A stretch of 64,000 nucleotides of DNA from an uncultured Prevotellaceae bacterium (GTDB lineage: Bacteria > Bacteroidota > Bacteroidia > Bacteroidales > Bacteroidaceae), in NCBI GenBank assembly GCA_902767775.1, contig CACXIP010000015.1, positions 1 to 64,000 on the forward strand, given 5' to 3'. The translations under genes were made by a program, and so were the position numbers. Shown one piece after another: positions 51,195-60,457 of this stretch. Numbering within the stretch: the stretch's first letter is position 1; each line of letters starts with the position of its first letter. The notes beneath the pieces were generated by a model, which saw nothing but the letters and a program-made list of their open reading frames with translations, was not told the origin of the DNA and did not search any database.

Positions 51195-51943
51195 CCAAGA
51201 GAATCATCCCCTGCCTCGACGTCAAGGACGGCATGACCGTCAAAGGCACTAATTTTGTCAACCTCCGTCAGGCTGGTGACCCAGTGGAGCTGGGCAAGGC
51301 CTACAGCGATGCGGGTGCCGACGAGCTTGTTTTCCTCGACATCACAGCCAGTCACGAAGGTCGCAAGACCTTTACCGATATGGTGACCCGAGTGGCAGCT
51401 GAGGTCAACATTCCCTTTACTGTTGGCGGCGGTGTCAACGAACTTTCAGACGTTGAGCGGTTGTTGTATGCTGGAGCTGACAAGGTGAGCATCAACAGCG
51501 CCGCCCTTCGCCGCCCCGAAATTATCGATGAGATAGCCAAGCGCTTTGGTTCACAGGTATGTGTGTGCGCCATCGACGCCCGCTTAGCCGATGGAGTCTG
51601 GACCTGCTATGTCAACGGCGGTCGTGTGCCTACCAACCGCACGCTAATAGATTGGGCATGCGAGGTGGCTGACCGTGGAGCAGGTGAGATATTGTTTACC
51701 AGCATGAACCACGACGGCGTCAAACACGGATTTGCCCTTGAGGCATTGGCCGCCCTCCACGAACGTCTCCCCATCCCTGTGATTGCCAGTGGCGGAGCGG
51801 GGTGCATGCAAGACTTTTTGGAAGCCTTCACTGAAGGCAAGGCAGATGCAGCCCTTGCAGCCAGTGTCTTCCACTTCGGCGAGATTTCCATCCCCGACCT
51901 GAAGGCATATCTCCGTTCCAATGGCATCAAAACAAGAATGTAA
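51185..51943 (+). CDS. hisF: imidazole glycerol phosphate synthase cyclase subunit
   Basis: A 252-residue (beta/alpha)8 cyclase with start [16 protein letters not shown], catalytic Asp in CLDV and in TSMNHDG, and phosphate sites [12 protein letters not shown] and IASGGAG. With HisH it forms imidazole glycerol phosphate and AICAR. Gap to hisIE is 12 bp. Confidence 0.97.
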   Translation: MGLAKRIIPCLDVKDGMTVKGTNFVNLRQAGDPVELGKAYSDAGADELVFLDITASHEGRKTFTDMVTRVAAEVNIPFTVGGGVNELSDVERLLYAGADKVSINSAALRRPEIIDEIAKRFGSQVCVCAIDARLADGVWTCYVNGGRVPTNRTLIDWACEVADRGAGEILFTSMNHDGVKHGFALEALAALHERLPIPVIASGGAGCMQDFLEAFTEGKADAALAASVFHFGEISIPDLKAYLRSNGIKTRM

Positions 51944-51955
51944 ACAACCTACGAT

Positions 51956-52570
51956 ATGGACATTAATTTTGAGAAATGCGGCGGACTCGTTCCCGCCATC
52001 ATACAAGACGCTGAGACACGCCAGGTACTCATGCTCGGCTATATGAACCAAGAGGCACTCGACAAAACACTGTCGACCGGTTTGGTCACCTTCTTCAGCC
52101 GCACCCGTCAGACGTTGTGGACCAAAGGTGAGACCTCTGGCAACTATCTGAAACTGGTTGACATCAAATCCGACTGTGACAACGACACGCTTCTTGTGAG
52201 AGTCCATCCCACAGGACCTGTCTGCCATAAGGGCACTGATACATGCTGGGAGGAGCGCAATGAGAGCAATCCCCTCCTTTTTCTCACCCAGCTGCAGGAT
52301 TTCATAGAGAAACGTCATGAGGAGATGCCAGAAGGCAGTTACACCACCAGCCTCTTCCGCGACGGTCTCAACCGAATGGCCCAAAAGGTTGGAGAAGAAG
52401 CTTTGGAACTCGTCATCGAAGCCACCAACGGCAGCAATGAACGCTTGATTTACGAAGGTTCCGACATGCTCTACCATCTGATAGTCCTGCTCACCAGCAA
52501 GGGACTTCGCATTGAGGATTTGGCGAGTGAGTTGCGTACCCGCCATGACCCTAATTGGAAAAAACATTGA
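51956..52570 (+). CDS. hisI: bifunctional PR-AMP cyclohydrolase/PR-ATP pyrophosphatase
   Basis: A 204-residue HisIE fusion. The HisI part (1-105) has MLGYMNQEALDKTL, DCDNDTLLV and PTGPVCHKGTDTCW with the zinc Cys/His residues. The HisE part (about 110-204) has VGEEALELVIEA, a MazG-like metal site. It catalyses steps 2 and 3 of histidine synthesis. hisG, hisD, hisC and hisB are not in the window, so the pathway is split between loci. Confidence 0.97.
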   Translation: MDINFEKCGGLVPAIIQDAETRQVLMLGYMNQEALDKTLSTGLVTFFSRTRQTLWTKGETSGNYLKLVDIKSDCDNDTLLVRVHPTGPVCHKGTDTCWEERNESNPLLFLTQLQDFIEKRHEEMPEGSYTTSLFRDGLNRMAQKVGEEALELVIEATNGSNERLIYEGSDMLYHLIVLLTSKGLRIEDLASELRTRHDPNWKKH

Positions 52571-52589
52571 ACAACTAAAAACCATCAAC

Positions 52590-53297
52590 ATGCTGATTGA
52601 TTATCAAAAAGTGAATGTCGTGCAGGACGACAACGTCGTGCTGAAAGACGTGAATCTGCAAGTAAACGAAGGTGACTTCGTCTACATCATCGGCAAGGTG
52701 GGCTCAGGCAAAAGCTCACTGCTTAAGACCATGTATTGCGAGCTTGACCACTCCTCCCCCGAGAAGGCAGAAGTGCTTGGCCGCGATGTAGCCCATATCC
52801 GCCGCAAGGATGTCCCTGCTCTCCGCCGTGAGATGGGCATCATCTTCCAAGATTTCCAACTGCTTCATGACCGTTCGGTCAGGAAGAATCTTGATTTCGT
52901 GCTTCGTGCCACTGGTTGGCGCAAGCGCAAGGAGCGCGACGAGCGCATCACGCATGTACTTGAGGCCGTAGACATGGCCGACAAAATAGACAAAATGCCC
53001 TACGAGCTCTCTGGTGGTGAGCAGCAGCATATCGCAATAGCCCGCGCCATACTCAACAAGCCCCGTATCATCATAGCAGATGAGCCAACCGGCAACATCG
53101 ACATGGAAACAGCCCGCCATATCGTGAGTCTGCTCAAGCGCATCAGTGAGGATGGGACAGCTGTGGTGATGACCACCCACAACATCCACCTGCTTGACGA
53201 ATTCCCGGGCAAGGTATACCGTTGTAAGGATGGACTTCTTTCCGATGTCACCCATGAGTATCGGCAGATGGACCTTACGGAAGACAGCAAAGACTGA
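52590..53297 (+). CDS. FtsE-like ABC transporter ATPase
   Basis: A 235-residue ABC ATPase. Walker A GKVGSGKSS, Q loop IIFQDFQLL, signature LSGGEQQ, Walker B IIIADEPTGN and the switch His in TTHN are all present; the signature has His after QQ instead of Arg. It is closest to FtsE, which with FtsX controls peptidoglycan hydrolases at division, but no ftsX is adjacent. The frame extends upstream to 52512 inside hisIE; the ATG at 52590 gives the FtsE-type start (MLIDYQKVNVVQDDNVVLKDVN). Confidence 0.85.
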   Translation: MLIDYQKVNVVQDDNVVLKDVNLQVNEGDFVYIIGKVGSGKSSLLKTMYCELDHSSPEKAEVLGRDVAHIRRKDVPALRREMGIIFQDFQLLHDRSVRKNLDFVLRATGWRKRKERDERITHVLEAVDMADKIDKMPYELSGGEQQHIAIARAILNKPRIIIADEPTGNIDMETARHIVSLLKRISEDGTAVVMTTHNIHLLDEFPGKVYRCKDGLLSDVTHEYRQMDLTEDSKD

Positions 53298-53302
53298 TAG
53301 TA

Positions 53303-53340
53303 GTTCATCATTCAAAGTTCATCATTCAAAGTTCGTGAGT
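53303..53340 (+). repeat. short direct repeat before lysC
   Basis: Two exact copies of AGTTCATCATTCAA (53303-53316 and 53318-53331) are followed by a partial third, AGTTCGTGAG. They lie in the 75-bp gap between the FtsE-like gene and lysC. This could be a protein-binding site or simple duplication. Confidence 0.6.
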
Positions 53341-53372
53341 TTTAAAGTTTAGAATAATATATAAAAACGACC

Positions 53373-54689
53373 ATGATAGTAATGAAATTTGGCGGTACAT
53401 CCGTCGGCAGTCCAGAGCGAATGAAATCAGTGGCATCACTTGTCACCCGTAGCGGAGAACCCACTTTTGTGGTGCTTTCAGCGATGTCGGGCACAACCAA
53501 CACACTGATAGAGATATCTGACTATCTCTACAAGAAAAACCCCGATGGTGCCAATGAGGTTATCAACATGCTTGAGAACAAATATATGAAGCATGTGGAT
53601 GAACTTTACAGAACGGAGGAATGGCGAGAGAAAACCCGTCTGTTTCTTGCAGAAGAGTTCAACTACCTCCGTTCGTTCACCAAAGACCTTTTCACCAGCT
53701 TTGAGGAAAAGAGCATAGTCGCCCAGGGTGAGATTATCAGTACCAACATGATGGCCAACTACCTTCATGAGATAGGCATCAACGCAGTCCTTCTGTCTGC
53801 CCTTGACTTTATGCGCACCGATAAGAACACTGAGCCCGACCCACAATACATCAAGGAAAAGCTGAGTGCTATCCTTCAGGAAAACGAGGGTTATCAGGTG
53901 TATGTCACCCAAGGTTTCATCTGCCGGAACGCATATGGCGAGATAGACAATCTTCTCCGTGGCGGCAGTGACTATACCGCCTCTCTCATCGGTGCTGCCA
54001 TTGATGCAGAGGAGATACAGATATGGACAGACATCGACGGCATGCACAATAACGACCCACGTGTGGTCGACCACACCGATGCAGTGCGTCAACTCAATTT
54101 TGAGGAGGCCGCTGAGTTGGCCTATTTCGGCGCTAAGATTCTGCACCCCACTTGCATCCAACCCGCCAAATATGCCGGCATTCCTGTCCGTCTGCTCAAT
54201 ACGATGCAGCCCGATGCTGAAGGCACCATTGTGGATAATGTCATCATGCGCGGTCAAATCAAGGCCGTGGCTGCAAAGGACAATATCATTGCCATCAAAA
54301 TCAAGAGTTCACGAATGTTGCTTGCCACCGGCTTCCTCCGCAAGGTTTTTGAGATTTTCGAGAGTTACCAGACCCCCATCGACATGGTCTGCACCTCAGA
54401 GGTTGGTGTTTCCGTAACCATCGACAATGACCGTCACCTGACCCCCATTGTCAATGAACTGAAGAAATACGGTACTGTCACCGTAGATACCCATATGTGC
54501 ATCATCTGCGTGGTTGGCGACCTTGACTGGAGCAATCTCGGCTTTGAGACGCTTGCCACCGATGCCATGAAGGACATTCCTGTCAGGATGATTTCATACG
54601 GCGGTTCCAACTACAACATCTCGTTCCTCGTGAAAGAGCAAGACAAGAAACGCGCTTTGCAGAACCTGAGTGCCAAACTTTTCCAATGA
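53373..54689 (+). CDS. lysC: aspartate kinase
   Basis: A 438-residue monofunctional aspartokinase: N-terminal MKFGGTSVGSPERM, LLRGGSDYTASLIGAAI and TDIDGMHNNDPR, then two C-terminal ACT domains (about 300-438) for feedback control, probably by lysine given lysA next to it. It makes aspartyl phosphate, the first step to lysine, threonine and methionine. Stop is 4 bp before lysA. Confidence 0.95.
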   Translation: MIVMKFGGTSVGSPERMKSVASLVTRSGEPTFVVLSAMSGTTNTLIEISDYLYKKNPDGANEVINMLENKYMKHVDELYRTEEWREKTRLFLAEEFNYLRSFTKDLFTSFEEKSIVAQGEIISTNMMANYLHEIGINAVLLSALDFMRTDKNTEPDPQYIKEKLSAILQENEGYQVYVTQGFICRNAYGEIDNLLRGGSDYTASLIGAAIDAEEIQIWTDIDGMHNNDPRVVDHTDAVRQLNFEEAAELAYFGAKILHPTCIQPAKYAGIPVRLLNTMQPDAEGTIVDNVIMRGQIKAVAAKDNIIAIKIKSSRMLLATGFLRKVFEIFESYQTPIDMVCTSEVGVSVTIDNDRHLTPIVNELKKYGTVTVDTHMCIICVVGDLDWSNLGFETLATDAMKDIPVRMISYGGSNYNISFLVKEQDKKRALQNLSAKLFQ

Positions 54690-54693
54690 CTTT

Positions 54694-55851
54694 ATGAAAG
54701 GGCATTTTCCTACCGACAAGTTCCAAGAAATAGAGACACCTTTTTATTATTATGACACCCAGTTGTTGCGTGATACCCTCCAGGCCATCAAGCAGGAGGT
54801 GTCAAGGCATGCCGGCTATATGGTACATTACGCCATCAAGGCCAATGCCAACCCCAAGGTGCTCAACATCATAGCGCAGGCTGGTTTCGGAGCCGACTGT
54901 GTGAGTGGCGGTGAGATACGAGCTGCCTTGGCGGTCGGCATCCCTCCCAGCAAGATTGTGTATGCAGGTGTGGGGAAGGCCGACTGGGAAATCCAACTTG
55001 GTCTGAGCAAGAATATTTTTTGCTTCAATGTGGAGAGCCTTGCCGAACTTAAAGTCATCAATGAGTTGGCAGGCCAGATGGGCAAAACGGCACGTGTGGC
55101 CTTCCGCATCAACCCTGACGTGGGAGCACATACTCACGCAAAGATTACCACCGGACTTGCTGAGAACAAGTTCGGTATCACCATGAGTGACATGGAAAAT
55201 GTGATAGAGGTAGCCGCCTCGATGGAGCATGTGAAATTTGTCGGCCTCCATTTCCATATTGGTTCGCAGATTCTCAACATGGATGACTTCGCAGCTCTTT
55301 GCAACCGCGTCAATGACCTACAGCAGCAGTTGGAGCGCAAGCGTATCCATGTCGAGCACATCAATGTAGGCGGTGGTCTTGGGGTGGACTACCAACATCC
55401 CAATCGTGTGCCCATTCCCGATTTCAAAAGCTATTTCAGCACATACGCCCGCCTGTTGCGACTCCGTCCAGGTCAAACGCTTCATTTCGAACTCGGTCGT
55501 GCGGTTGTCGCCCAGTGTGGTTCGCTCATCACCCGCACACTCTATGTAAAACAAGGTACAGCCAAGCAATTTGCCATTGTTGATGCAGGTTTCACCGACC
55601 TCATCCGTCCTGCCCTCTATCAAGCCTACCACAAGATAGAAAATATCTCGAGCGAAGGGCCGATAGCCACTTACGATGTGGTAGGTCCCATCTGCGAGTC
55701 AACCGACGTTTTTGGTAAGGCTGTCGACCTCAATACCACCAGTCGTGGCGACCTGATAGCCCTCCGTTCCGCAGGAGCCTATGGAGAAATCATGGCCTCA
55801 CAATATAACTGCCGACGTCTTCCCATCGGATATATCACAGAAGACCTATGA
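54694..55851 (+). CDS. lysA: diaminopimelate decarboxylase
   Basis: A 385-residue fold III PLP enzyme. PLP lysine is in HYAIKANANP, the phosphate loop in GGGLGVDY, and the active-site Cys in GPICESTDVFG. The usual EPGR motif reads ELGR. It converts meso-DAP to lysine. The ATG at 54694, just after the lysC stop, is preferred over the in-frame 54670, which overlaps lysC. The next gene overlaps by 4 bp. Confidence 0.95.
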   Translation: MKGHFPTDKFQEIETPFYYYDTQLLRDTLQAIKQEVSRHAGYMVHYAIKANANPKVLNIIAQAGFGADCVSGGEIRAALAVGIPPSKIVYAGVGKADWEIQLGLSKNIFCFNVESLAELKVINELAGQMGKTARVAFRINPDVGAHTHAKITTGLAENKFGITMSDMENVIEVAASMEHVKFVGLHFHIGSQILNMDDFAALCNRVNDLQQQLERKRIHVEHINVGGGLGVDYQHPNRVPIPDFKSYFSTYARLLRLRPGQTLHFELGRAVVAQCGSLITRTLYVKQGTAKQFAIVDAGFTDLIRPALYQAYHKIENISSEGPIATYDVVGPICESTDVFGKAVDLNTTSRGDLIALRSAGAYGEIMASQYNCRRLPIGYITEDL

Positions 55852-56984
55852 CCATCGACTTGCTCACCATTACGGCTGGTGCTGTACTGTTTGTTCTGGC
55901 GCTTCTCACCCCTTTGTTGAATCCATTTTTCAGGAGGATTCGCAAGACGCAGGTTTCTGCATCCAGTGAGCAGCCGCCTGTCACTATCCTGTTGGTTTCC
56001 AATGGTGACCATGTCGCCCTCGATGAGCACCTCCCTATTTTCCTCACTCAGGAATATGGCCCTGGTTATGAGGTTGTCGTGGTGACGGAGAAAGCCGATG
56101 TGGAGACAGAGAACGTGCTTAAGCGCTACTCCCAGAACGAGCGGCTCTACCACACTTTTGTGCCTGAGAGTTCCCGTTATATGAGCAAGAGCAAACTTGC
56201 CATTACACTTGGTGTGAAAGCCGCCAAGAACGAGTGGATTATTCTCACCGACCCACGCTGCAAGCCTGAAGACAGTCATTGGATAGAGGCGATGTCGCGG
56301 CAGATGGGAGCTCACAATAGCCTTGTCCTCGGCTATGCCAATTATTCAGAAGAAGCCAAGCCCTATCATCGTTTTGAACGTCTCCACACCGCCCTGTATC
56401 TTCTGCGAGAGGCACAGCAAGGACGTCCCTACCGCACCAACAGTATGAATGTGGCTTTCCGCAAAAGCGAGTATATGGAGCAGCAGGGCTTCTTGGAATA
56501 CCTTAAATACTCCATCGGAGAGTATGACTTCTTGGTCAACAAATTCGGTCGTCAGGGAACAGCAGCTATTGCCACAGATTCGGACACGTTGCTGACGGAA
56601 AACGCCGTCTCCTCAAAGACATGGCAAAACCGTCAGGTGTATTACCATGAGGTAGGCAAGCACCTTGACGGTGGAGCATGGCTCCGTGTATTGCGAGCCC
56701 TTGACCGTTGGTCAATGATGCTCAACTATCTCCTCATTATTGGCACAGGCATCTTTGCCGGTTTCACCCATCGTTGGATATTGTTGGGAGCCGCAGTCGC
56801 TGCCCTCATCCTTACCATCGTTCTCCGCTCACTGATTGGCAAGAAGGCGTTGCAGGAGTTTCAAGTCAATATACCAGCCTGGAAGGTTGTTCCTTTGGAA
56901 CTCAACATGCAGTGGCATCGTTTCCTCACCCGCATGCGTTATGAGTATGCAGATAAGAATGATTTTATCAGTCATAAGGTTTAG
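55848..56984 (+). CDS. membrane glycosyltransferase family 2
   Basis: A 378-residue protein with one N-terminal membrane helix (about 4-26), a GT2 domain (about 45-260) and two C-terminal helices (about 290-330). The donor region has VTILLVSNGD and the metal-site equivalent TDPRCKPE, where the usual DxD is Asp-Pro-Arg. The acceptor-side NSMNVAFRKSEY and the ED-like EYDFLVNK follow. It probably adds a sugar to a lipid-linked or surface glycan. It overlaps lysA by 4 bp and is last in the long plus-strand run from purU. Confidence 0.83.
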   Translation: MTIDLLTITAGAVLFVLALLTPLLNPFFRRIRKTQVSASSEQPPVTILLVSNGDHVALDEHLPIFLTQEYGPGYEVVVVTEKADVETENVLKRYSQNERLYHTFVPESSRYMSKSKLAITLGVKAAKNEWIILTDPRCKPEDSHWIEAMSRQMGAHNSLVLGYANYSEEAKPYHRFERLHTALYLLREAQQGRPYRTNSMNVAFRKSEYMEQQGFLEYLKYSIGEYDFLVNKFGRQGTAAIATDSDTLLTENAVSSKTWQNRQVYYHEVGKHLDGGAWLRVLRALDRWSMMLNYLLIIGTGIFAGFTHRWILLGAAVAALILTIVLRSLIGKKALQEFQVNIPAWKVVPLELNMQWHRFLTRMRYEYADKNDFISHKV

Positions 56985-57060
56985 GAGTGTAGGAGCTTAG
57001 GAGTATAGGGGTTTAGACATATGATTCTTTTGGGCGTTTAGGAGTTTTGGAGTGTAGACA
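56985..57060. repeat. octamer-based repeat, second locus
   Basis: About 75 bp of GGAGTGTA/GGAGCTTA/GGAGTATA-type octamers with the block GTTTAGACATATGATT, which is identical to the spacer core of the array at 911-1220. It fills the gap between the GT2 gene and the promoter of the next gene. Confidence 0.8.
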
Positions 57061-57126
57061 ATAGAATTGTTTGTAGGGATTGATTCTTTTTTCTGTTTTC
57101 CAGACAAGTAATTGGAATAAATATTG

Positions 57127-57134
57127 TATATTTG
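57127..57134 (+). promoter_or_regulatory. -7 element that fixes the start of the GT-B-like gene
   Basis: TATATTTG matches TAnnTTTG. The frame's first ATG (57132) lies inside this element, so translation must start at 57144, 9 nt after it. The mRNA leader is therefore a few nt or absent. Confidence 0.6.
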
Positions 57135-57143
57135 CAATCTAGA

Positions 57144-58403
57144 ATGGAAATCAAAGTTTTATATTTTATTCCACACCTGCCAGCGAATGCTGACAGCAAT
57201 TCCATGCTTGAACTCTTCCTCGGCAAAATGGCAGAGGAAGTGAATGTTCATATTGCCACCCTTACCCCCTCTCAATTACCTCAAGGTCCATATACAATAC
57301 ACTGCATAGGTAACGGCAAAGCCAACTATGGCAAATATGGATTTGCCAATCTGCTGTCCCTGCAGAAACGATATCTCCGTCTGCTCTACGACCTCATGCC
57401 CGACCTTGTACATATTCATGGCAGTTACAGTTTTCTTGCCTCGCGGATTTCACGGTGGTCTGTCCAGCGCAATTTTCCTGTTGTGTTCAGTCCAAACGGC
57501 GGAATGTCGCCCGAATATATTGATGCTGCCTACGGTGAGCGCACATGGCGGTTGCTCACCTACCAGAAGGGCATGTCGCGAAAGGTCACTTGCATCATCA
57601 CCACCGATGAAAAAGAAGCAGAATATATTCACCATGAGCACCTGAATGACCGTGTGGAACTGATTGAAGACCCAACGGCAGGAGAATATCTGGACATAGA
57701 TGGTTGCGTAGAGCAAATTTATAGCATTTATCAAAAGGTTCTTGCCAGCGACAAGACACTTCGTCTGCACCAGCGTGAGCGAGAGGCCGTCAGTGCCCTA
57801 CTCCATCTCAGCATGGCTGGTGAGGGAGAGCGTCAACCTCTTTGTTCCGAAGATATCCTCAACTTGAGGAAGATTACTCCGCTCCAGTGGCGTGACATCC
57901 ATCTTTTTGCCGCAGAGCAAGGTATCACGAGTCATGTGATGGAAGGTATCAGCAAAGCGCAATTGGCAAGTGCCTCCAACCAAGTTCCCGACATCGATGT
58001 TTTCCCGTCACACACTGCCAAGAACAAAAACCAACTGGAAGGCGAGCGACTCCAGATGACCAATTTCGCTTCTTTCCGTATCAAGAGGAAGTTGAAAAAT
58101 GCCGACCCCACAGTGAGGAAAATCTGCTATATGCTCCTCAATATGCGGAAGCAGTTACGTGAGCATACCCTTACCCTCCGTCAACTCTGTGACCTTTACG
58201 AGACCTATCGTTATGAGGACATCGACGAGGAAAAACTCGCCCTCGCCCTCCGTTCGACAGGCCTCTACTCCTTTGCCTGCCGCATCAGCCAGGTGCTTGA
58301 TGAGACTGCCTACCTCGATGAGGGGTTCATGCCTGTCCCTGCCCTTGACGACCGCGGTACCGCCCGCATCAGAACCCACCTTATGAAAGACCCAACACCA
58401 TGA
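57144..58403 (+). CDS. GT4-like N-terminal half fused to an uncharacterised helical domain
   Basis: A 419-residue protein. Residues 1 to about 175 look like the N-terminal Rossmann half of a GT4-type glycosyltransferase (KVLYFIPHLPANADSNSMLELFLG, DLVHIHGSYSFLASRISRW, VFSPNGGMSPEYI). The donor-binding C-terminal Rossmann half with its E-x7-E motif is missing; instead about 240 mostly helical, charged residues follow. It may be a non-catalytic glycan-binding or partner protein, or a diverged transferase. It is first in an operon with fbp (4-bp ATGA overlap), an odd pairing. The ATG at 57144 was chosen because of the promoter. Confidence 0.65.
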   Translation: MEIKVLYFIPHLPANADSNSMLELFLGKMAEEVNVHIATLTPSQLPQGPYTIHCIGNGKANYGKYGFANLLSLQKRYLRLLYDLMPDLVHIHGSYSFLASRISRWSVQRNFPVVFSPNGGMSPEYIDAAYGERTWRLLTYQKGMSRKVTCIITTDEKEAEYIHHEHLNDRVELIEDPTAGEYLDIDGCVEQIYSIYQKVLASDKTLRLHQREREAVSALLHLSMAGEGERQPLCSEDILNLRKITPLQWRDIHLFAAEQGITSHVMEGISKAQLASASNQVPDIDVFPSHTAKNKNQLEGERLQMTNFASFRIKRKLKNADPTVRKICYMLLNMRKQLREHTLTLRQLCDLYETYRYEDIDEEKLALALRSTGLYSFACRISQVLDETAYLDEGFMPVPALDDRGTARIRTHLMKDPTP

Positions 58404-60394
58404 CAACTAAAACCCAAGACATTGTACAGGACATGCGTTATCTTGAACTGCTGTCCCACTCATTCCCCACCATTGCGGAGGCAAGCACGGAAATCATCAA
58501 CCTTCAGGCAATCCTCAACCTGCCAAAAGGCACAGAGCATTTCCTGGCAGATATCCATGGTGAGTTCGAAGCATTCCAACATATACTCAAGAATGCATCG
58601 GGCAACATCAAACGTAAGGTCAACGAGATTTTCGGCAACCAAATCAGAGAGTCTGAGAAAAAAGAACTCTGCACGCTCATCTATTATCCCCGTGAGAAAC
58701 TGGAATTGGTCAAGGAGAAAGAAGAAGACATCAACGACTGGTATCATATCACCATCCACCACTTGGTGAAGGTGTGCCGTGAGGTATCCAGCAAATATAC
58801 CCGTTCGAAGGTGCGCAAGAACTTGCCGCCCGAATTCAGTTACATCATTCAGGAACTGCTTCATGAGCATACGGAGGATGTGGACAAGACTGCTTATGTG
58901 AGTGCCATTATCGACACCATCATCTCCACTGGCAGTGCAGATGACTTCATCACCGCCTTGTCGAATGTCATCCATCGTCTTGCCGTAGACCAATTGCATA
59001 TCCTCGGTGACATCTATGACCGTGGTCCGGGAGCTCATCTCATCATGGACACGATGGCCGACCATCACAGTTGGGACATCCAATGGGGCAACCACGATAT
59101 TCTATGGATGGGGGCGTGTGCCGGTAATGAGGCCTGCATCTGCAATGTCATCCGCTTGTCGCTGCGCTATGCCAACCTCGCCACCTTGGAAGAAGGTTAT
59201 GGCATCAACCTCATCCCCCTTGCCACCTTTGCCCTCGACACTTATGGCGATGACCCCTGTGAGGAGTTTCAGCCTCGTGTGTTGGACGAGGACGCCAACA
59301 TGGATGAGAAAACCCGTTTCCTTACTGCCCGTATGCACAAGGCCATCTCTATCATCCAGTTTAAATTGGAAGCACAGATGGCAGCCAAGCATCCCGAATG
59401 GAACATGTATGACCGCAGTGTGCTGAGTTTTATCGACTATGCCAAGGGCACCATCCAACTTGATGGCAAAGAGTATAGGCTGACCAGTAATCAATTCCCC
59501 ACCGTCAACCCCACCACACCCAACGAACTGACTCAGGAAGAGCGCTCCCTACTCGACCGTCTGCGCCGTTCTTTTACCGTCAGTGAAAAACTGCACCGAC
59601 ATATCAGATTGTTGCTTCAGCATGGCTGCATGTATGCTGTTTTCAACAACAACCTGCTGTTCCATGCCTCTGTGCCCCTCAATGAAGATGGTTCGCTTAA
59701 AGAGGTGGAACTATATGATGGAAGGAAATACAAGGGAATGGACCTGCTTCACAACATCGGGATGATTATTCGTGCTGCTTTCCAGAACGACACCGACCCG
59801 AAGGAAAAAGCCTTTGCCATCGACTATTTCCTCTATCTTTGGTGCGGCAAGGATTCCCCATTGTTTGATAAATCCAAGATGGCTACGTTTGAGCGCTACT
59901 TCCTGAAGGAGAAGGAGACCCACAAGGAAGAGAAAGGCTATTACTTCAAGTTGCGTGACAATGCTGACATCTGCGACCGCATCATGGACGCATTTGGAGT
60001 GAAAGGCGACAACCGTCACATCATCAACGGCCATGTGCCCGTCCATGTGAAGACAGGAGAAAATCCCATCAAGGCCGATGGCAAGTTGATGGTCATCGAT
60101 GGAGGATTCTCAGAAGCCTATCATAAGGAGACCGGTATTGCCGGATACACCTTAGTGTATCACAGCCGTGGTTTTGAACTGGTGCAGCATGAGCCTTTCA
60201 CCTCTGCACGCGATGCCATCCTCCGCGGAACTGACATTCTGGGCACCACCCAGATTGTGGAGATGTCCACCCACCGCATGCGCGTCGCCGACACCGACAA
60301 AGGTGCCGACATCCGCAGCCAGATAGCAGATTTGGAAAAACTGCTCTATGCCTATCGGCATGGCATTATCAAGGAAAGAGAGAAAAGGGAATAG
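58400..60394 (+). CDS. fbp: fructose-1,6-bisphosphatase, class III
   Basis: A 664-residue class III FBPase with the calcineurin-like metallophosphatase motifs GDIYDRGPG and WGNHDILWMGA, then NGHVPVHVKTGENPIKADGKL and a C-terminal IDGGFSEAYH segment. The length is typical of the Firmicutes/Bacteroidota type. It catalyses the committed gluconeogenic step and suits growth on amino acids and organic acids. It is translationally coupled to the gene before it and ends at a bidirectional terminator. Confidence 0.96.
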   Translation: MTTKTQDIVQDMRYLELLSHSFPTIAEASTEIINLQAILNLPKGTEHFLADIHGEFEAFQHILKNASGNIKRKVNEIFGNQIRESEKKELCTLIYYPREKLELVKEKEEDINDWYHITIHHLVKVCREVSSKYTRSKVRKNLPPEFSYIIQELLHEHTEDVDKTAYVSAIIDTIISTGSADDFITALSNVIHRLAVDQLHILGDIYDRGPGAHLIMDTMADHHSWDIQWGNHDILWMGACAGNEACICNVIRLSLRYANLATLEEGYGINLIPLATFALDTYGDDPCEEFQPRVLDEDANMDEKTRFLTARMHKAISIIQFKLEAQMAAKHPEWNMYDRSVLSFIDYAKGTIQLDGKEYRLTSNQFPTVNPTTPNELTQEERSLLDRLRRSFTVSEKLHRHIRLLLQHGCMYAVFNNNLLFHASVPLNEDGSLKEVELYDGRKYKGMDLLHNIGMIIRAAFQNDTDPKEKAFAIDYFLYLWCGKDSPLFDKSKMATFERYFLKEKETHKEEKGYYFKLRDNADICDRIMDAFGVKGDNRHIINGHVPVHVKTGENPIKADGKLMVIDGGFSEAYHKETGIAGYTLVYHSRGFELVQHEPFTSARDAILRGTDILGTTQIVEMSTHRMRVADTDKGADIRSQIADLEKLLYAYRHGIIKEREKRE

Positions 60395-60396
60395 AC

Positions 60397-60428
60397 AAAA
60401 AATCCTCTCCGATTGGAGAGGATTTTTT
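60397..60428. terminator. bidirectional terminator between fbp and pgm
   Basis: AATCCTCTCC-GATT-GGAGAGGATT (60401-60424) is flanked by A and T runs, so it can end both converging transcripts. Confidence 0.9.
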
Positions 60429-60457
60429 GTTGGGTGTTTTCTTATTCTTTTGGAAAA

